From the IMG/VR virus record IMGVR_UViG_3300043427_001513, positions 1-64,000 of that record: DNA of 64,000 bases; one strand, written 5' to 3'. Position numbers and translations under genes: made by a program. Each line of letters begins with the position of its first letter. Positions within the stretch are counted from its first letter, which is position 1. A model generated the notes under the pieces. The model did not search any database. It saw nothing but the letters and a program-made list of their open reading frames with translations, and had not been told where the DNA came from. Shown here one piece after another: positions 53,379-62,236 of this stretch. Source of the DNA: a virus.

Positions 53379-56300
53379 CGCAGAGAATATTGAACTTTAG
53401 TATTGTTAATCTTTATAGAAAGTCTATTTGGACCACAAACCGTTCTTCTAAGTAGAACACTGTTTGTTGTTTGCCTAAACTTCTTATGCTGATGAGCAGG
53501 TTTTGCATAATCAACATTAGCAAGATTTATTTGACGAATATAACCGTTTGGTTCCGTATTAAAAATTGAAAGTCTTGTATTTGTAAACTCTCCTCTATCT
53601 CTTGTGATGTCCCAGAACTGATTAAACCTAAACTTGTTTTCCTCTTTAGAGTAAAGAATATCTATAAATGACAAGTTTGTTCTAGGATAAGTAAGAATTA
53701 GAGGCGCATTATTCTTGGGAGTAAGATTTAATCTTAACAAACCTGAAATCTGCTCACTATTAAATACAATCGCCTGATCAAAATTGCTATCAAGAACGTG
53801 ATGTGTATCTCTACAATCGTTTTTATACTGGTGTGCTTCAAGTTGGTATTCAAAGCTTCTTACAGTTGAAACGTTTGCTCCTGTAGTAGATGTAACCTCA
53901 ATCTCAAAAGGATAGTCTACACCATAGAAAGTACAGAATCTATCACAAGTTTGATTGTGCTTATAGATCTCATTGTCATAAGTAGTTAAGAAATGAGAAG
54001 TGCTGGGCATTGACAAGTACGGATGCCAATCGTGGAATGATACAAATTCTTTAGTCTTAGTATCAAAACTTAAAGTCCAACTGGCGTCATCAAAATAAAG
54101 CGGATCACCACCCTTAACAGTAAGCATGTTATCTACAAAGAAGTAGTTGCCTCCGATATATGTAACACGCTCCCTATAGTCTGGCTTTACTATGAAGTCT
54201 TTCTTACAGAAGTATACAATAGCATCCGTATTATCATAAGTCGTCTGCATACCAACACCATCAACTGGATTATCTACTGCAGTGTAAGTCGGAAACTGAT
54301 CGGTAATCTTATATGGCATGTACTCATGTAACCACCATTTCATTCCTGTAGCACCAAGATCAAGGAGCTGTCCTGCAAACAAGAATATTCTACCTTGATT
54401 CTGAGAAGTCCAGAACACACCAGCAGGTGTAGATATAACAGAAAGCCTATCTTGACAACTTCCATATTCATATGTTGTATCAGCATTTACAATTCTCTGT
54501 GGAGAATTTGCAAATAGACCACCATCACCAATTGTAATCTTAACGTTGTTGTCTGTTTTTAAAGTATCAACACCTCTGAACTGCATTGGTGGTGCACTAT
54601 TAAATAAAATAAGAGAACCTGTTTCGTTTATTTCTTTAATAGCAACAACCTTACTTGAGAAGTCATAATAGTTTAAAGGAAGAAAAACCCTCCAGCCATC
54701 TTTCTTAGAAGAACTGGTTTCAGGTAATGAGTAAAGAACTCTATTGTCAACCTTCACATAGCACTCTGAAGATACTGTTGGATCGTAATCTTGTGTCTGT
54801 AGTGAGCCCCAAGATACAAGCTGACCCCAATACTTATTTACACTAAGAGAATAATCATACTTCCAGAAGTTTCCTACTTTAATTTGAGAAGGTCTAAACA
54901 AGCTGTCAAGATCTGTGTATTCTTTGTGATTATAAAATCTACTAGCTTCTGTGTCCTCGTGATCTCTTTGTGCAAGATTCACTTCAGACTCTACCCAAAA
55001 ATCTCTAATACCTGAGTTAAACAAATAGAAGTATCTATTTTTAACAGCAAGAGAAAGCCCGATTAGATTACATTTTGTGGGATCACCATCAAGAGCATAA
55101 TCGTCATTTGGAAAAGCATTACTAAAATCAAGACGAGCAAGTCCAGAAAAGAACTCTGTAAAATCATACTTCTCACTATTCATCCAGAACCAAGGATAAG
55201 CAACATTTACATATTGTCTGTAATCAAACTCAGTTCCATCTGGTTGATTCATCATCCAGTTATAGAAGTAGAAGAAAGTATTCTTTTCTGTATAGCGACC
55301 AACATATGTGTCACCACCAAATAAAATATCAGATTTAAAAGTCTGACCCGGTGAAGTAATTGTTACTTTCTGAACGCAGTTTGTAATTGGTACTTGTCTT
55401 ATAGTGTAGAGCTGTCCATACTGATTCTCAAGGTTATATTTAAGACCTACGTACAAACTTGATATAGTTGTAGATCTTGTTCTTGTAGGTTCTTTCCAGT
55501 CATTATTTGTACCAATAGTATAGCGACTTGTGTCAACTGTAGTTGGTCTAGCAAGATCTGCAGTAAGCTTTATACCAACGGAATCAGAGCGATAAAGATT
55601 GTTTACTCTCTCTAAAGAAAACTCTTGAATCTGAGGACGAAGATAAACAGAGTCATCAATTAGACGACGTCTGTTACCGTTAGCAACACATAAAAAATCA
55701 TTATAGTAACCGTGAGACTTATAATGATATGCATACTGTCTGTACGGTAAAATATTTTGAATGATGTCAAGAGTTCTGTTAGCACCATTAGACATATGAT
55801 ATGCTGTTATCCAAGTAGCATTTACAACTCTAAGAAGAGTTGGAATCTCTTGTGTTTCACTGCTTTCATATGTTCTTTCAGTTGTACTACCATTAGTCAT
55901 TGGAACAACATCCATAGTAGTATTAAAAATCTTCCTTGCACCACGTACAGCAACAGGATATAAAGTACCACCTGTTGCAAACAAATCCGCAACTCTTACT
56001 ACATCTCCAACAAGTGCTAATGCACCAGCTAAGATTCCTTCTGCAATACCTTTTGCAATAGATCTACCAGCGGCAGTAGCAGCTCTTGTTCCAGTTCCAA
56101 CAGGGGATTCAGAACCTTCGTTTCTTGCTGAAGTATCTGTAACTTTTGTTGTAGTCTTACCATGCATTTGGGTAAGAGTATAACCAAGAGCTAAAGTAGA
56201 AGAAAGAAAGAAAGCAGTATTTCTTAACAACTTATGTTTAGGGTGACCTTCTACAGTATCAAAATTACCAGTACTTAAACCCTTGTACTCACCATACACT

Positions 56301-58147
56301 TTTAACTCAGTTGGAGAGAGAAAGGGATTTTTAAATGATGTGTCTGGAGAATGAAAAGTAAAGGCGTTATCTCTAAACGTACCCATACTTTTTCCGTTGT
56401 GATTTCCAATCTTACAAGCACCATCAGTCTGAACTGTAGAAAGGAAGGGATCAATCCTTAAATCATTATATGGATAGTTTGGGTAAAGAGACTTTCTTCC
56501 ATTACTATTAGGAATCTCATACTCACCCATGTTGTTAATGATTCCTTTTGCAACAATAGACTTGTTACCATCTCTTGTAGCTCTTAGGATTTCATATCCA
56601 ACAATACCCGGAATAATGTTTCCTTGATTGTCTACGGGTGGTTTAATATTTTCAAATCTTACACCAAGTACTCTGAGACGATCCTTGTTATCATTAATAA
56701 GTTTGACACTTGGATCAGTGCACTCTTCTGGAAACTTGTGATGTCTAATAGGTTTACCGCACAATGGTCCCCAAATGTCTGGCCTGTCATCAGGATATTG
56801 TTCAACAGACTCCCAGTAACCCATTCTTCCTTCTTTGATGATTACGCCACCATCAGGAAGAATACCACCAACAGTTGGTAGAGGTGCTGCAGTATTATAA
56901 ACCTGCCAACGTCTTGGAGTACCACTTGAAACAGGAAGAGCATCTGCACCTTGAGTTATCTGTAAATCAGAAGCTGTAGATACACGACCTGGTATATGAT
57001 AAGAAGCAGATTTATCACCTGTATTATAGACCCAACGAATGAAGAAAGCATACTGCTCATCTCTAAGATATCCTACAACATTACCACCATTATGATAATA
57101 GTCAGTAGAATACTCTACAGAAACCCACTTGGTTGTAATGTTATTAGCAATAGGCTGGTAGTTAAAATCAAACTTGCCTGTTGGAGCTACTCTAAATAGA
57201 TATCCATTAGCTTCAAACATTGCTTCTGATTTCTCAAAAGCAGGGTTACTTATAACAAGATTTGCTGTAGGAATTACAGGAAGAGAATTATCAAAGTAAT
57301 CAATAACAACTCTAGAAGTTCTGGTATCGTAATATCCAATTCTTCTACCTTCAGTTTGCTCATTAGCAAAAACAATAAGCGCTAATTCAAACTGATCAAA
57401 ACGCTGATCAAGATCTCCGATAGTAACCTCTAAAGAACCTTCACCATTATCATGAGTAAACAAAGACTGAAGATTAGAAACTCCAATGTAGTCTGTTACT
57501 CTTTGCTGATCAATAGTGTATGCAATAAATACTTGATACGTACCGTTTACCAAAGTACCTCCATCTGGAAGTTGATTTAGCTTTACACAAGGTGCGCTAA
57601 CAAGTTTGGCTAATCTAAGCTCTTCGCAATCAAGCTCTAAAGGATAGATAAGATCGTAAGTAGTACAATCATTAACTGTTGTAGCAATCTTTTTAAATGG
57701 TGGTTCATCAAGATTCATTGTTCTACTTGGGTTCTTACCATCATCCCAGTATACTTGCGTAGTACAATCAAAGTTACCTTTTGATACGCCCTTTATAAGA
57801 TTTTGTGTAGAGAAGGAAAGACAAGGATCATTTACAACAGTAGTGTAAGAACACAGCTTTTCATCAAAGATTCCAATTTCTGAATTTTGGTTATCTGTAG
57901 AATAAATTGCCCAACTACCCTCACCAAGAGATATAGTTCCTATAATTGTATAAGGTGCTGATTGACAGATTGTATTTGCAATCTCACTAGAAAGAACACC
58001 AAGTCTACCATCTTCAGTATTGTGTACAGCATTTCTAGCATGTGTCCATGCACCATCTGGTACTAGACCATATTCACCGTCTTTATATAAACCTTTGTTA
58101 AACGTGTTTAGCTTAACATCTGATGTGCTGTTATCCTGCTTTGCCAT
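53375..58147 (-). CDS. Muzzle / stabilisation-type tail protein, 1590 aa
   Basis: The N-terminus (LNTFNKGLYKDGEYGLVPDG, then AWTHARNAVHNTEDGRLGVL) has the signature opening of crAss-like tail stabilisation or muzzle proteins: an NxFxxGLxxD...A.N segment. The body is strand-rich with many short beta motifs and a few longer hydrophobic stretches (e.g. SIAKGIAEGILAGALALVGD near residue 700). The size is typical of the large muzzle protein that closes the tail barrel of crAss-like podoviruses. It overlaps the DUF5872-domain gene by four bases and is preceded by the ring/hub genes. Confidence 0.82.
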   Translation of the reverse strand: MAKQDNSTSDVKLNTFNKGLYKDGEYGLVPDGAWTHARNAVHNTEDGRLGVLSSEIANTICQSAPYTIIGTISLGEGSWAIYSTDNQNSEIGIFDEKLCSYTTVVNDPCLSFSTQNLIKGVSKGNFDCTTQVYWDDGKNPSRTMNLDEPPFKKIATTVNDCTTYDLIYPLELDCEELRLAKLVSAPCVKLNQLPDGGTLVNGTYQVFIAYTIDQQRVTDYIGVSNLQSLFTHDNGEGSLEVTIGDLDQRFDQFELALIVFANEQTEGRRIGYYDTRTSRVVIDYFDNSLPVIPTANLVISNPAFEKSEAMFEANGYLFRVAPTGKFDFNYQPIANNITTKWVSVEYSTDYYHNGGNVVGYLRDEQYAFFIRWVYNTGDKSASYHIPGRVSTASDLQITQGADALPVSSGTPRRWQVYNTAAPLPTVGGILPDGGVIIKEGRMGYWESVEQYPDDRPDIWGPLCGKPIRHHKFPEECTDPSVKLINDNKDRLRVLGVRFENIKPPVDNQGNIIPGIVGYEILRATRDGNKSIVAKGIINNMGEYEIPNSNGRKSLYPNYPYNDLRIDPFLSTVQTDGACKIGNHNGKSMGTFRDNAFTFHSPDTSFKNPFLSPTELKVYGEYKGLSTGNFDTVEGHPKHKLLRNTAFFLSSTLALGYTLTQMHGKTTTKVTDTSARNEGSESPVGTGTRAATAAGRSIAKGIAEGILAGALALVGDVVRVADLFATGGTLYPVAVRGARKIFNTTMDVVPMTNGSTTERTYESSETQEIPTLLRVVNATWITAYHMSNGANRTLDIIQNILPYRQYAYHYKSHGYYNDFLCVANGNRRRLIDDSVYLRPQIQEFSLERVNNLYRSDSVGIKLTADLARPTTVDTSRYTIGTNNDWKEPTRTRSTTISSLYVGLKYNLENQYGQLYTIRQVPITNCVQKVTITSPGQTFKSDILFGGDTYVGRYTEKNTFFYFYNWMMNQPDGTEFDYRQYVNVAYPWFWMNSEKYDFTEFFSGLARLDFSNAFPNDDYALDGDPTKCNLIGLSLAVKNRYFYLFNSGIRDFWVESEVNLAQRDHEDTEASRFYNHKEYTDLDSLFRPSQIKVGNFWKYDYSLSVNKYWGQLVSWGSLQTQDYDPTVSSECYVKVDNRVLYSLPETSSSKKDGWRVFLPLNYYDFSSKVVAIKEINETGSLILFNSAPPMQFRGVDTLKTDNNVKITIGDGGLFANSPQRIVNADTTYEYGSCQDRLSVISTPAGVFWTSQNQGRIFLFAGQLLDLGATGMKWWLHEYMPYKITDQFPTYTAVDNPVDGVGMQTTYDNTDAIVYFCKKDFIVKPDYRERVTYIGGNYFFVDNMLTVKGGDPLYFDDASWTLSFDTKTKEFVSFHDWHPYLSMPSTSHFLTTYDNEIYKHNQTCDRFCTFYGVDYPFEIEVTSTTGANVSTVRSFEYQLEAHQYKNDCRDTHHVLDSNFDQAIVFNSEQISGLLRLNLTPKNNAPLILTYPRTNLSFIDILYSKEENKFRFNQFWDITRDRGEFTNTRLSIFNTEPNGYIRQINLANVDYAKPAHQHKKFRQTTNSVLLRRTVCGPNRLSIKINNTKVQYSLR

Positions 58148-58158
58148 AACTCAAAAAA

Positions 58159-59025
58159 TTAGTTTTGTATAACAGGAAAACTCTTGAACATATTTACATA
58201 CTTGTGGTATTGTGCTTTTCTATTTACCTCCCACAGTTTGCGCATTTCAGCAAAGTCTGGCGTATTAACAATAGACAAAGCATTATTTCTAGCAGCTCTT
58301 AATCTCTGCTCAATAAGTGTCATTTTCTGAACTACGTCTTCTCCGGCAAAGTACATGTTTTCAAGAATGCGCTGCTTAATTGCATATTCATAATATTCAT
58401 TAAGCATAGGATGATCTACAACTAATAGATTACCATCCTCATCTTCCATTGCACCCTGGTAGTTAATGTAAACACTACCGGTTTTAAAAGGAGTTCTTAA
58501 AAACCCATCTTTAATTTCTGCACTATCTGCAGGACCTGTATATTTATTTGGACAGCTAGGATCCAAACTACTTCCAGACTTAATTCTTAAAGAACCAAAA
58601 GTTTTGTAAACTCTGGTTTCAAACTTTGTTTTCTGAATAAGCTGATAGTAGTTACCACAGTCTGTCATACATACAGAACTATCTACCGGACAATCATCAT
58701 CGTTTAATACTACGTCACCTGGATCAAGAATTCTTTCCTCAATCTCTGTACCGCTTAGTATTGGTTCCTTTACTTCATAGGTACCACACTGATAAGCAAA
58801 GTTAAGAACATAAAAATCAGAAGGAAGCTTGGCTTTATAGTTCTCGATTTCTAGTAAATGCTCTTTTTGAGAGTGTATTCTAAGACCAAGATCGTAGTTA
58901 ACTCTTGTAGCAACTTTAATAAGCTGCTGTGGTTCAATCATTCCTTCAAGACTGTAGCTACCAAAGTCTACACTTACATCCTCAAGGAGCTGATCAAAAG
59001 ATCTATAGTTAATGTAGCGTGCCAT
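58159..59025 (-). CDS. Tail ring or hub protein, 288 aa
   Basis: The protein has a helical N-terminal part (SFDQLLEDVSVDF, QQLIKVATRVNYDLGLRI) and a Cys-containing beta middle (Cys in CPVDSSVCMTDCGNYY). A conserved C-terminal half carries GAMEDEDGNLLVVDHPMLNE, then EYAIKQRILENMYF and a helical end. The layout is that of the tail hub/ring family adjacent to the muzzle protein in crAss-like phages. It shares a base with the upstream ring gene. The precise position in the tail is not decidable from sequence. Confidence 0.7.
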   Translation of the reverse strand: MARYINYRSFDQLLEDVSVDFGSYSLEGMIEPQQLIKVATRVNYDLGLRIHSQKEHLLEIENYKAKLPSDFYVLNFAYQCGTYEVKEPILSGTEIEERILDPGDVVLNDDDCPVDSSVCMTDCGNYYQLIQKTKFETRVYKTFGSLRIKSGSSLDPSCPNKYTGPADSAEIKDGFLRTPFKTGSVYINYQGAMEDEDGNLLVVDHPMLNEYYEYAIKQRILENMYFAGEDVVQKMTLIEQRLRAARNNALSIVNTPDFAEMRKLWEVNRKAQYHKYVNMFKSFPVIQN

Positions 59026-59696
59026 TATCTTGCAATGTTCTGTTTATTGTGCTCACCATCTGAAGGATAGCTTGCAGTACTCATGATATCTTTTAATACG
59101 TTTTGCTCAATCTCTGCAAAGAGAAAGTCAGGGACGTTAAAAGGTTGTGATTGACGAGGGTCACAGTCATCTTTAGGATCGCAGTTCCACTTTGTAACAT
59201 CATCTTCAAAGATGCCCTCTATAAGAATTGCATCCCATGGAATGTTGGGCATATACAAGTAACCATTAAGAAACCAGTAATACTTAGTATTGTTATACTT
59301 AAAGCTGGTAGTCTTGGTCATAGAAGTATATGTACCAGGGTGTGTAGGTTGCAGCTCAATTGAGGTATCAATAGAACTCACAGTTCTAATGATAGGTCCC
59401 CAATAACCCTGCATAAAATTTGGAAGCTTTTCCTTAGTGCGCTTAATAGTAATACCACTCTTAATTCCAGAGCAGTGTGCCTCTACCTTATCTACATCTA
59501 TAAGCTCTACAAAAGGTAAAGTCTGAAAAACAGAGTTAAACTTCATCAGCTTATTCTCTGAATCTTGTCTTCTAAGGTACAGCGCTGTGTACTTGAGTAT
59601 CAGGCTATAGAGGTATCTATCGGTAATAAAAGCATCTTGCCTTACCGATTTGATTTGATTTCTTACCCTTGATACAACTTCACCTATGGTTGTCAT
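59025..59696 (-). CDS. Tail ring protein, 223 aa
   Basis: The protein begins with a helical region (IGEVVSRVRNQIKSVRQDA, then LYSLILKYTALYLRR) followed by a beta-rich half containing FVELIDVDKVEAHCSGIK, a WNCDPKDDCDPRQ Cys/Asp loop and PFNVPDFLFAEIEQN. It belongs with the small connector or ring proteins between portal and tail hub in crAss-like podoviruses. Its name in that scheme cannot be fixed here. It overlaps the next gene by one base and follows the 194-aa gene after one base. Confidence 0.7.
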   Translation of the reverse strand: MTTIGEVVSRVRNQIKSVRQDAFITDRYLYSLILKYTALYLRRQDSENKLMKFNSVFQTLPFVELIDVDKVEAHCSGIKSGITIKRTKEKLPNFMQGYWGPIIRTVSSIDTSIELQPTHPGTYTSMTKTTSFKYNNTKYYWFLNGYLYMPNIPWDAILIEGIFEDDVTKWNCDPKDDCDPRQSQPFNVPDFLFAEIEQNVLKDIMSTASYPSDGEHNKQNIAR

Positions 59697-59697
59697 G

Positions 59698-60282
59698 TCA
59701 ATCTATTTTAAACTCGTCATAGTCTTCTATCTGTTGTTCTGCTTTTTTAAGGAAGTATTCCTTCTTTAATATGCTTCGATATAGACTAGATATTCTTAAG
59801 TCCGGGCTCATAACAACATATCGTTGATATGATTCCGGATACTCTTTTGCCACTGTTCTTTTAAACTGTCTAACTGCTTGAAAAGTCCATAACTCTCTAT
59901 TAGCAAAACGATACTTTTCATAGTAGTTGGTATAAAAGATTTTAGCAATCTTATTATCTGTTTCCCAATTTCTATTCTGTACAGCTACACCGTGTTGTGC
60001 ACTTGCATGAAAGTTGATGTTAGTCTTCTTTGGTGCTGGGCATGTACCAATAAAAAGATGTCCAAGACTTTCTGGAAGTTGAACACCATCTCTATTTTCT
60101 ACAACTGCACGCCAAATCAAACCGTTAAACACTTTAATTATTTTAGAGAACGTCTGTGACTCCATATCTGAATGGTGTGGGTACTTAGCTTGAAACTCTT
60201 TATGAGTCTTAGCGTTGTCAAACGTCAAAGCTGTAGAACGATATCTTGCAGCTTTTAGGTCAGGTACTTTAAACTCTTTCAT
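59698..60282 (-). CDS. Conserved tail or connector protein, 194 aa
   Basis: A segment VENRDGVQLPESLGHLFIG closely resembles a conserved motif of a small crAss-like virion protein near the portal and tail genes. The rest is helical and basic (KTHKEFQAKYPHH, FQAVRQFKRTVAKE), with an acidic C-terminus. It is probably a ring or completion protein. It begins a unit after the candidate promoter at 60292-60309 and is followed at one base by the next ring gene. Confidence 0.72.
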   Translation of the reverse strand: MKEFKVPDLKAARYRSTALTFDNAKTHKEFQAKYPHHSDMESQTFSKIIKVFNGLIWRAVVENRDGVQLPESLGHLFIGTCPAPKKTNINFHASAQHGVAVQNRNWETDNKIAKIFYTNYYEKYRFANRELWTFQAVRQFKRTVAKEYPESYQRYVVMSPDLRISSLYRSILKKEYFLKKAEQQIEDYDEFKID

Positions 60283-60291
60283 TTATGTGGA

Positions 60292-60309
60292 GTACATTAT
60301 AATTTACGA
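60292..60309 (-). promoter_or_regulatory. Candidate late promoter
   Basis: On the minus strand it reads TCGTAAATTATAATGTAC, ten bases from the ATG at 60282, implying a very short leader. It resembles 51328-51345 and 63962-63979. A TTTTTT tract precedes it. Confidence 0.45.
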
Positions 60310-60326
60310 AAAAAACACCAGCGATA

Positions 60327-61568
60327 CTAGTCTAAAATGCAGACAAGCTCACATATTAAACCTTTATTAGGATCATGGATATCAATTACACCCGCTCTAC
60401 GGTTTCCAACATACTTATTATGGTAGTGCCAATAGTCCGTTCTAGATAATGAAGGCAGAATCTTTAGCATGAATCCAGTCTGCTCATCTTCTGTTATGTA
60501 CTCAATTCTCTTCTTAGTATGAAGGTGTCCTGTATATAGTGTTCTATATACAGTGCAGCCCCAATCATATGAAAACTCAGTAGCATAAACAAGCAAAGAA
60601 TTCTTTGTATTTACATCACCATGTTCAAATGCAAAGAAGTTTGTACCATAAGTAAAGACTTTTCTTTCTTCATACTCAACGTGCCAAATAATATCGTCAT
60701 GTTGTACAGCTTTTGAAAGGGCATGAGCTAAATGATATGAGCTTAGTCTATCATGATTGCCTGGTATATATACAATGTGCAGTGTATCACAAAACTCTTT
60801 AATATATCCAATAGACCAAAGCAATGCATCGAAAGCTTGCTTATAAGCTTCTGTAGCTTTCATATTGTTGTCTACTGGCGTTCCACTTGTAGTAGTACCA
60901 GTAAACGTATCCATATTTAAAAGATCACCACCAACGACATAATAAACTTGAGAAAGATTTGCAACACTGCTAGCTCTTTCTATAAGATCTATAACCGCAT
61001 TTTGAAAGTCTTCTGAAATTTCTTCATTACCTTCTTTACCGAAATGGATATCCTGTAGTGATAACACAGCAGCTGCACTCTCCAAAGCTTTGTTATTTCT
61101 GGTAGCAGACTCAAAACCTTTGTAGGGTTTTGGAGACCAAGTCTTAAGAAAGTTAATAATAGTTTCACTATCTGTAGCTTTAATTCTTGTTACTAATGCT
61201 GATACTACCCACTTGTCAGACTTTTGCTTGTTCCAGTATTGAGACAACTTCCACTTAGTTGTATCAATTTTAAGAGCCGCTATAATCTCATCTGGAGACT
61301 GCGGCTCATAACTTAATGTTGTTTCTAATCTTGCTTCTCCTTTATCTAAATTATAAGAAGCTTCTATTTTAGAATCATCCGATTTAGATAGATTCTTATA
61401 TGCTGCATAAACAGCGTCCTCATCATCACCCACAATTTGTTTGATAAGAAGAATGTCTCTCTTAAGATCAACATATTCTTCATATGAAAGTCCTAATCTC
61501 TGAGCACTTTCTTCATTAGATCTTTTACCCCTAATAGTAGCTAAAACATCTTTAATTAGTTGTTGCAT
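60327..61568 (-). CDS. Calcineurin-like metallophosphoesterase, 413 aa
   Basis: The five metallophosphatase motifs are in order: LQDIHFG (D-x-H), GGDLLNMD (GD), IPGNHDR (GNHD), FEHGDVN (H), and YTGHLHTK (GH-x-H). They bind two metal ions in phosphodiesterases, nucleases and phosphatases. The N-terminal ~60 residues include a helical segment (RSNEESAQRLGLSYEEYVDL) similar to a short helix-turn-helix. An intergenic hairpin and a candidate promoter region lie upstream, so it may have its own transcript. The substrate is unknown; DNA or cyclic-nucleotide defence signals are possibilities, unproven. Confidence 0.9.
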   Translation of the reverse strand: MQQLIKDVLATIRGKRSNEESAQRLGLSYEEYVDLKRDILLIKQIVGDDEDAVYAAYKNLSKSDDSKIEASYNLDKGEARLETTLSYEPQSPDEIIAALKIDTTKWKLSQYWNKQKSDKWVVSALVTRIKATDSETIINFLKTWSPKPYKGFESATRNNKALESAAAVLSLQDIHFGKEGNEEISEDFQNAVIDLIERASSVANLSQVYYVVGGDLLNMDTFTGTTTSGTPVDNNMKATEAYKQAFDALLWSIGYIKEFCDTLHIVYIPGNHDRLSSYHLAHALSKAVQHDDIIWHVEYEERKVFTYGTNFFAFEHGDVNTKNSLLVYATEFSYDWGCTVYRTLYTGHLHTKKRIEYITEDEQTGFMLKILPSLSRTDYWHYHNKYVGNRRAGVIDIHDPNKGLICELVCILD

Positions 61569-61628
61569 AACTTACTGATTTACAGTTGTACCAATATAAG
61601 GCAATTTGTTTAATGTATTATTAAATCA

Positions 61629-61659
61629 GAGAAGCCCCGACATTTCTGCCGAGGCTCTC
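61629..61659. terminator. Imperfect GC-rich hairpin between fibre and phosphoesterase genes
   Basis: Arms 61629-61639 and 61650-61659 pair in 9 of 11 positions, with one bulge and one C-A mismatch. It sits in the 132-base gap after the Fn3 gene. No clear T-tract follows on the minus strand (TCTGATTTAATAAT), so it may be a weak terminator or a processing signal. The rest of the gap holds an AT-rich leader for the next gene, with no other gene. Confidence 0.5.
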
Positions 61660-61700
61660 CTTGTCAGCCACGTAAAACCAACAAACCGTGACTTATTTCT

Positions 61701-62216
61701 TTATGCTGTAGTAGTAAACGCAATGGTTAAAGAACTAAAGCTTGAACTGTTAATTCCCTTTGCTGTTACCTTAACATGATAGTGAGTAGAGGGTGTAAGA
61801 TTAATGAACTTATATTTTGTAGCTGTATTTGCTACAGTAACATTCGTCCATGTACCTAGAGCGCCAACTCTAATACTTACTTCATATCCTGTTACGTTAG
61901 ATACTGCATCCCATTCAATCTCTGCTTCCGTATCTTTTATAGAGAACGTCTCTACATTATAGGGAGCATGAATTCCATTAGAACCACTAAGAGCAGCGGC
62001 ATCAAGGTGTAAAAGAATAAGTTTCTTTAAAGTAACCTCAACACGCTCATTGTGCTCAAGTGGAAAATCCACAAGATCATCACCATTGTAAAGAACACAC
62101 TCTGAAGCTATATAATCTTCACAGCGTTCACCACCAGGACATGCACTCGTCCCCAGCTGATAACTAGCTGGGAGCGAGACATGTGAATCATTACATCCGC
62201 AATTATGACAAGACAT
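61701..62216 (-). CDS. Appendage protein with Cys-rich N-terminus and Fn3 domain, 171 aa
   Basis: The N-terminus has a Cys cluster (SCHNCGCND, then CPGGERCEDYIASEC). The C-terminal ~90 residues are a fibronectin type III-like domain: EIEWDAVSNVTGYEVSIR, then WTNVTVANTATKYKF and LTPSTHYHVKVTAKG. Fn3 domains are common in phage tail or head fibres for host-surface contact. It follows the 558-aa fibre-type gene at 20 bases, in the same unit. No signal peptide is present, so it is expected to be part of the virion. Confidence 0.75.
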   Translation of the reverse strand: MSCHNCGCNDSHVSLPASYQLGTSACPGGERCEDYIASECVLYNGDDLVDFPLEHNERVEVTLKKLILLHLDAAALSGSNGIHAPYNVETFSIKDTEAEIEWDAVSNVTGYEVSIRVGALGTWTNVTVANTATKYKFINLTPSTHYHVKVTAKGINSSSFSSLTIAFTTTA

Positions 62217-62236
62217 CTTTATTTATAGTTGTTAGA

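Noticed and set aside
61629-61659. Candidate tRNA or structured RNA in the gap after the Fn3 gene
   Set aside because: Only a single imperfect hairpin is seen. No acceptor, D or T arms can be drawn, so it is recorded as a hairpin or weak terminator.
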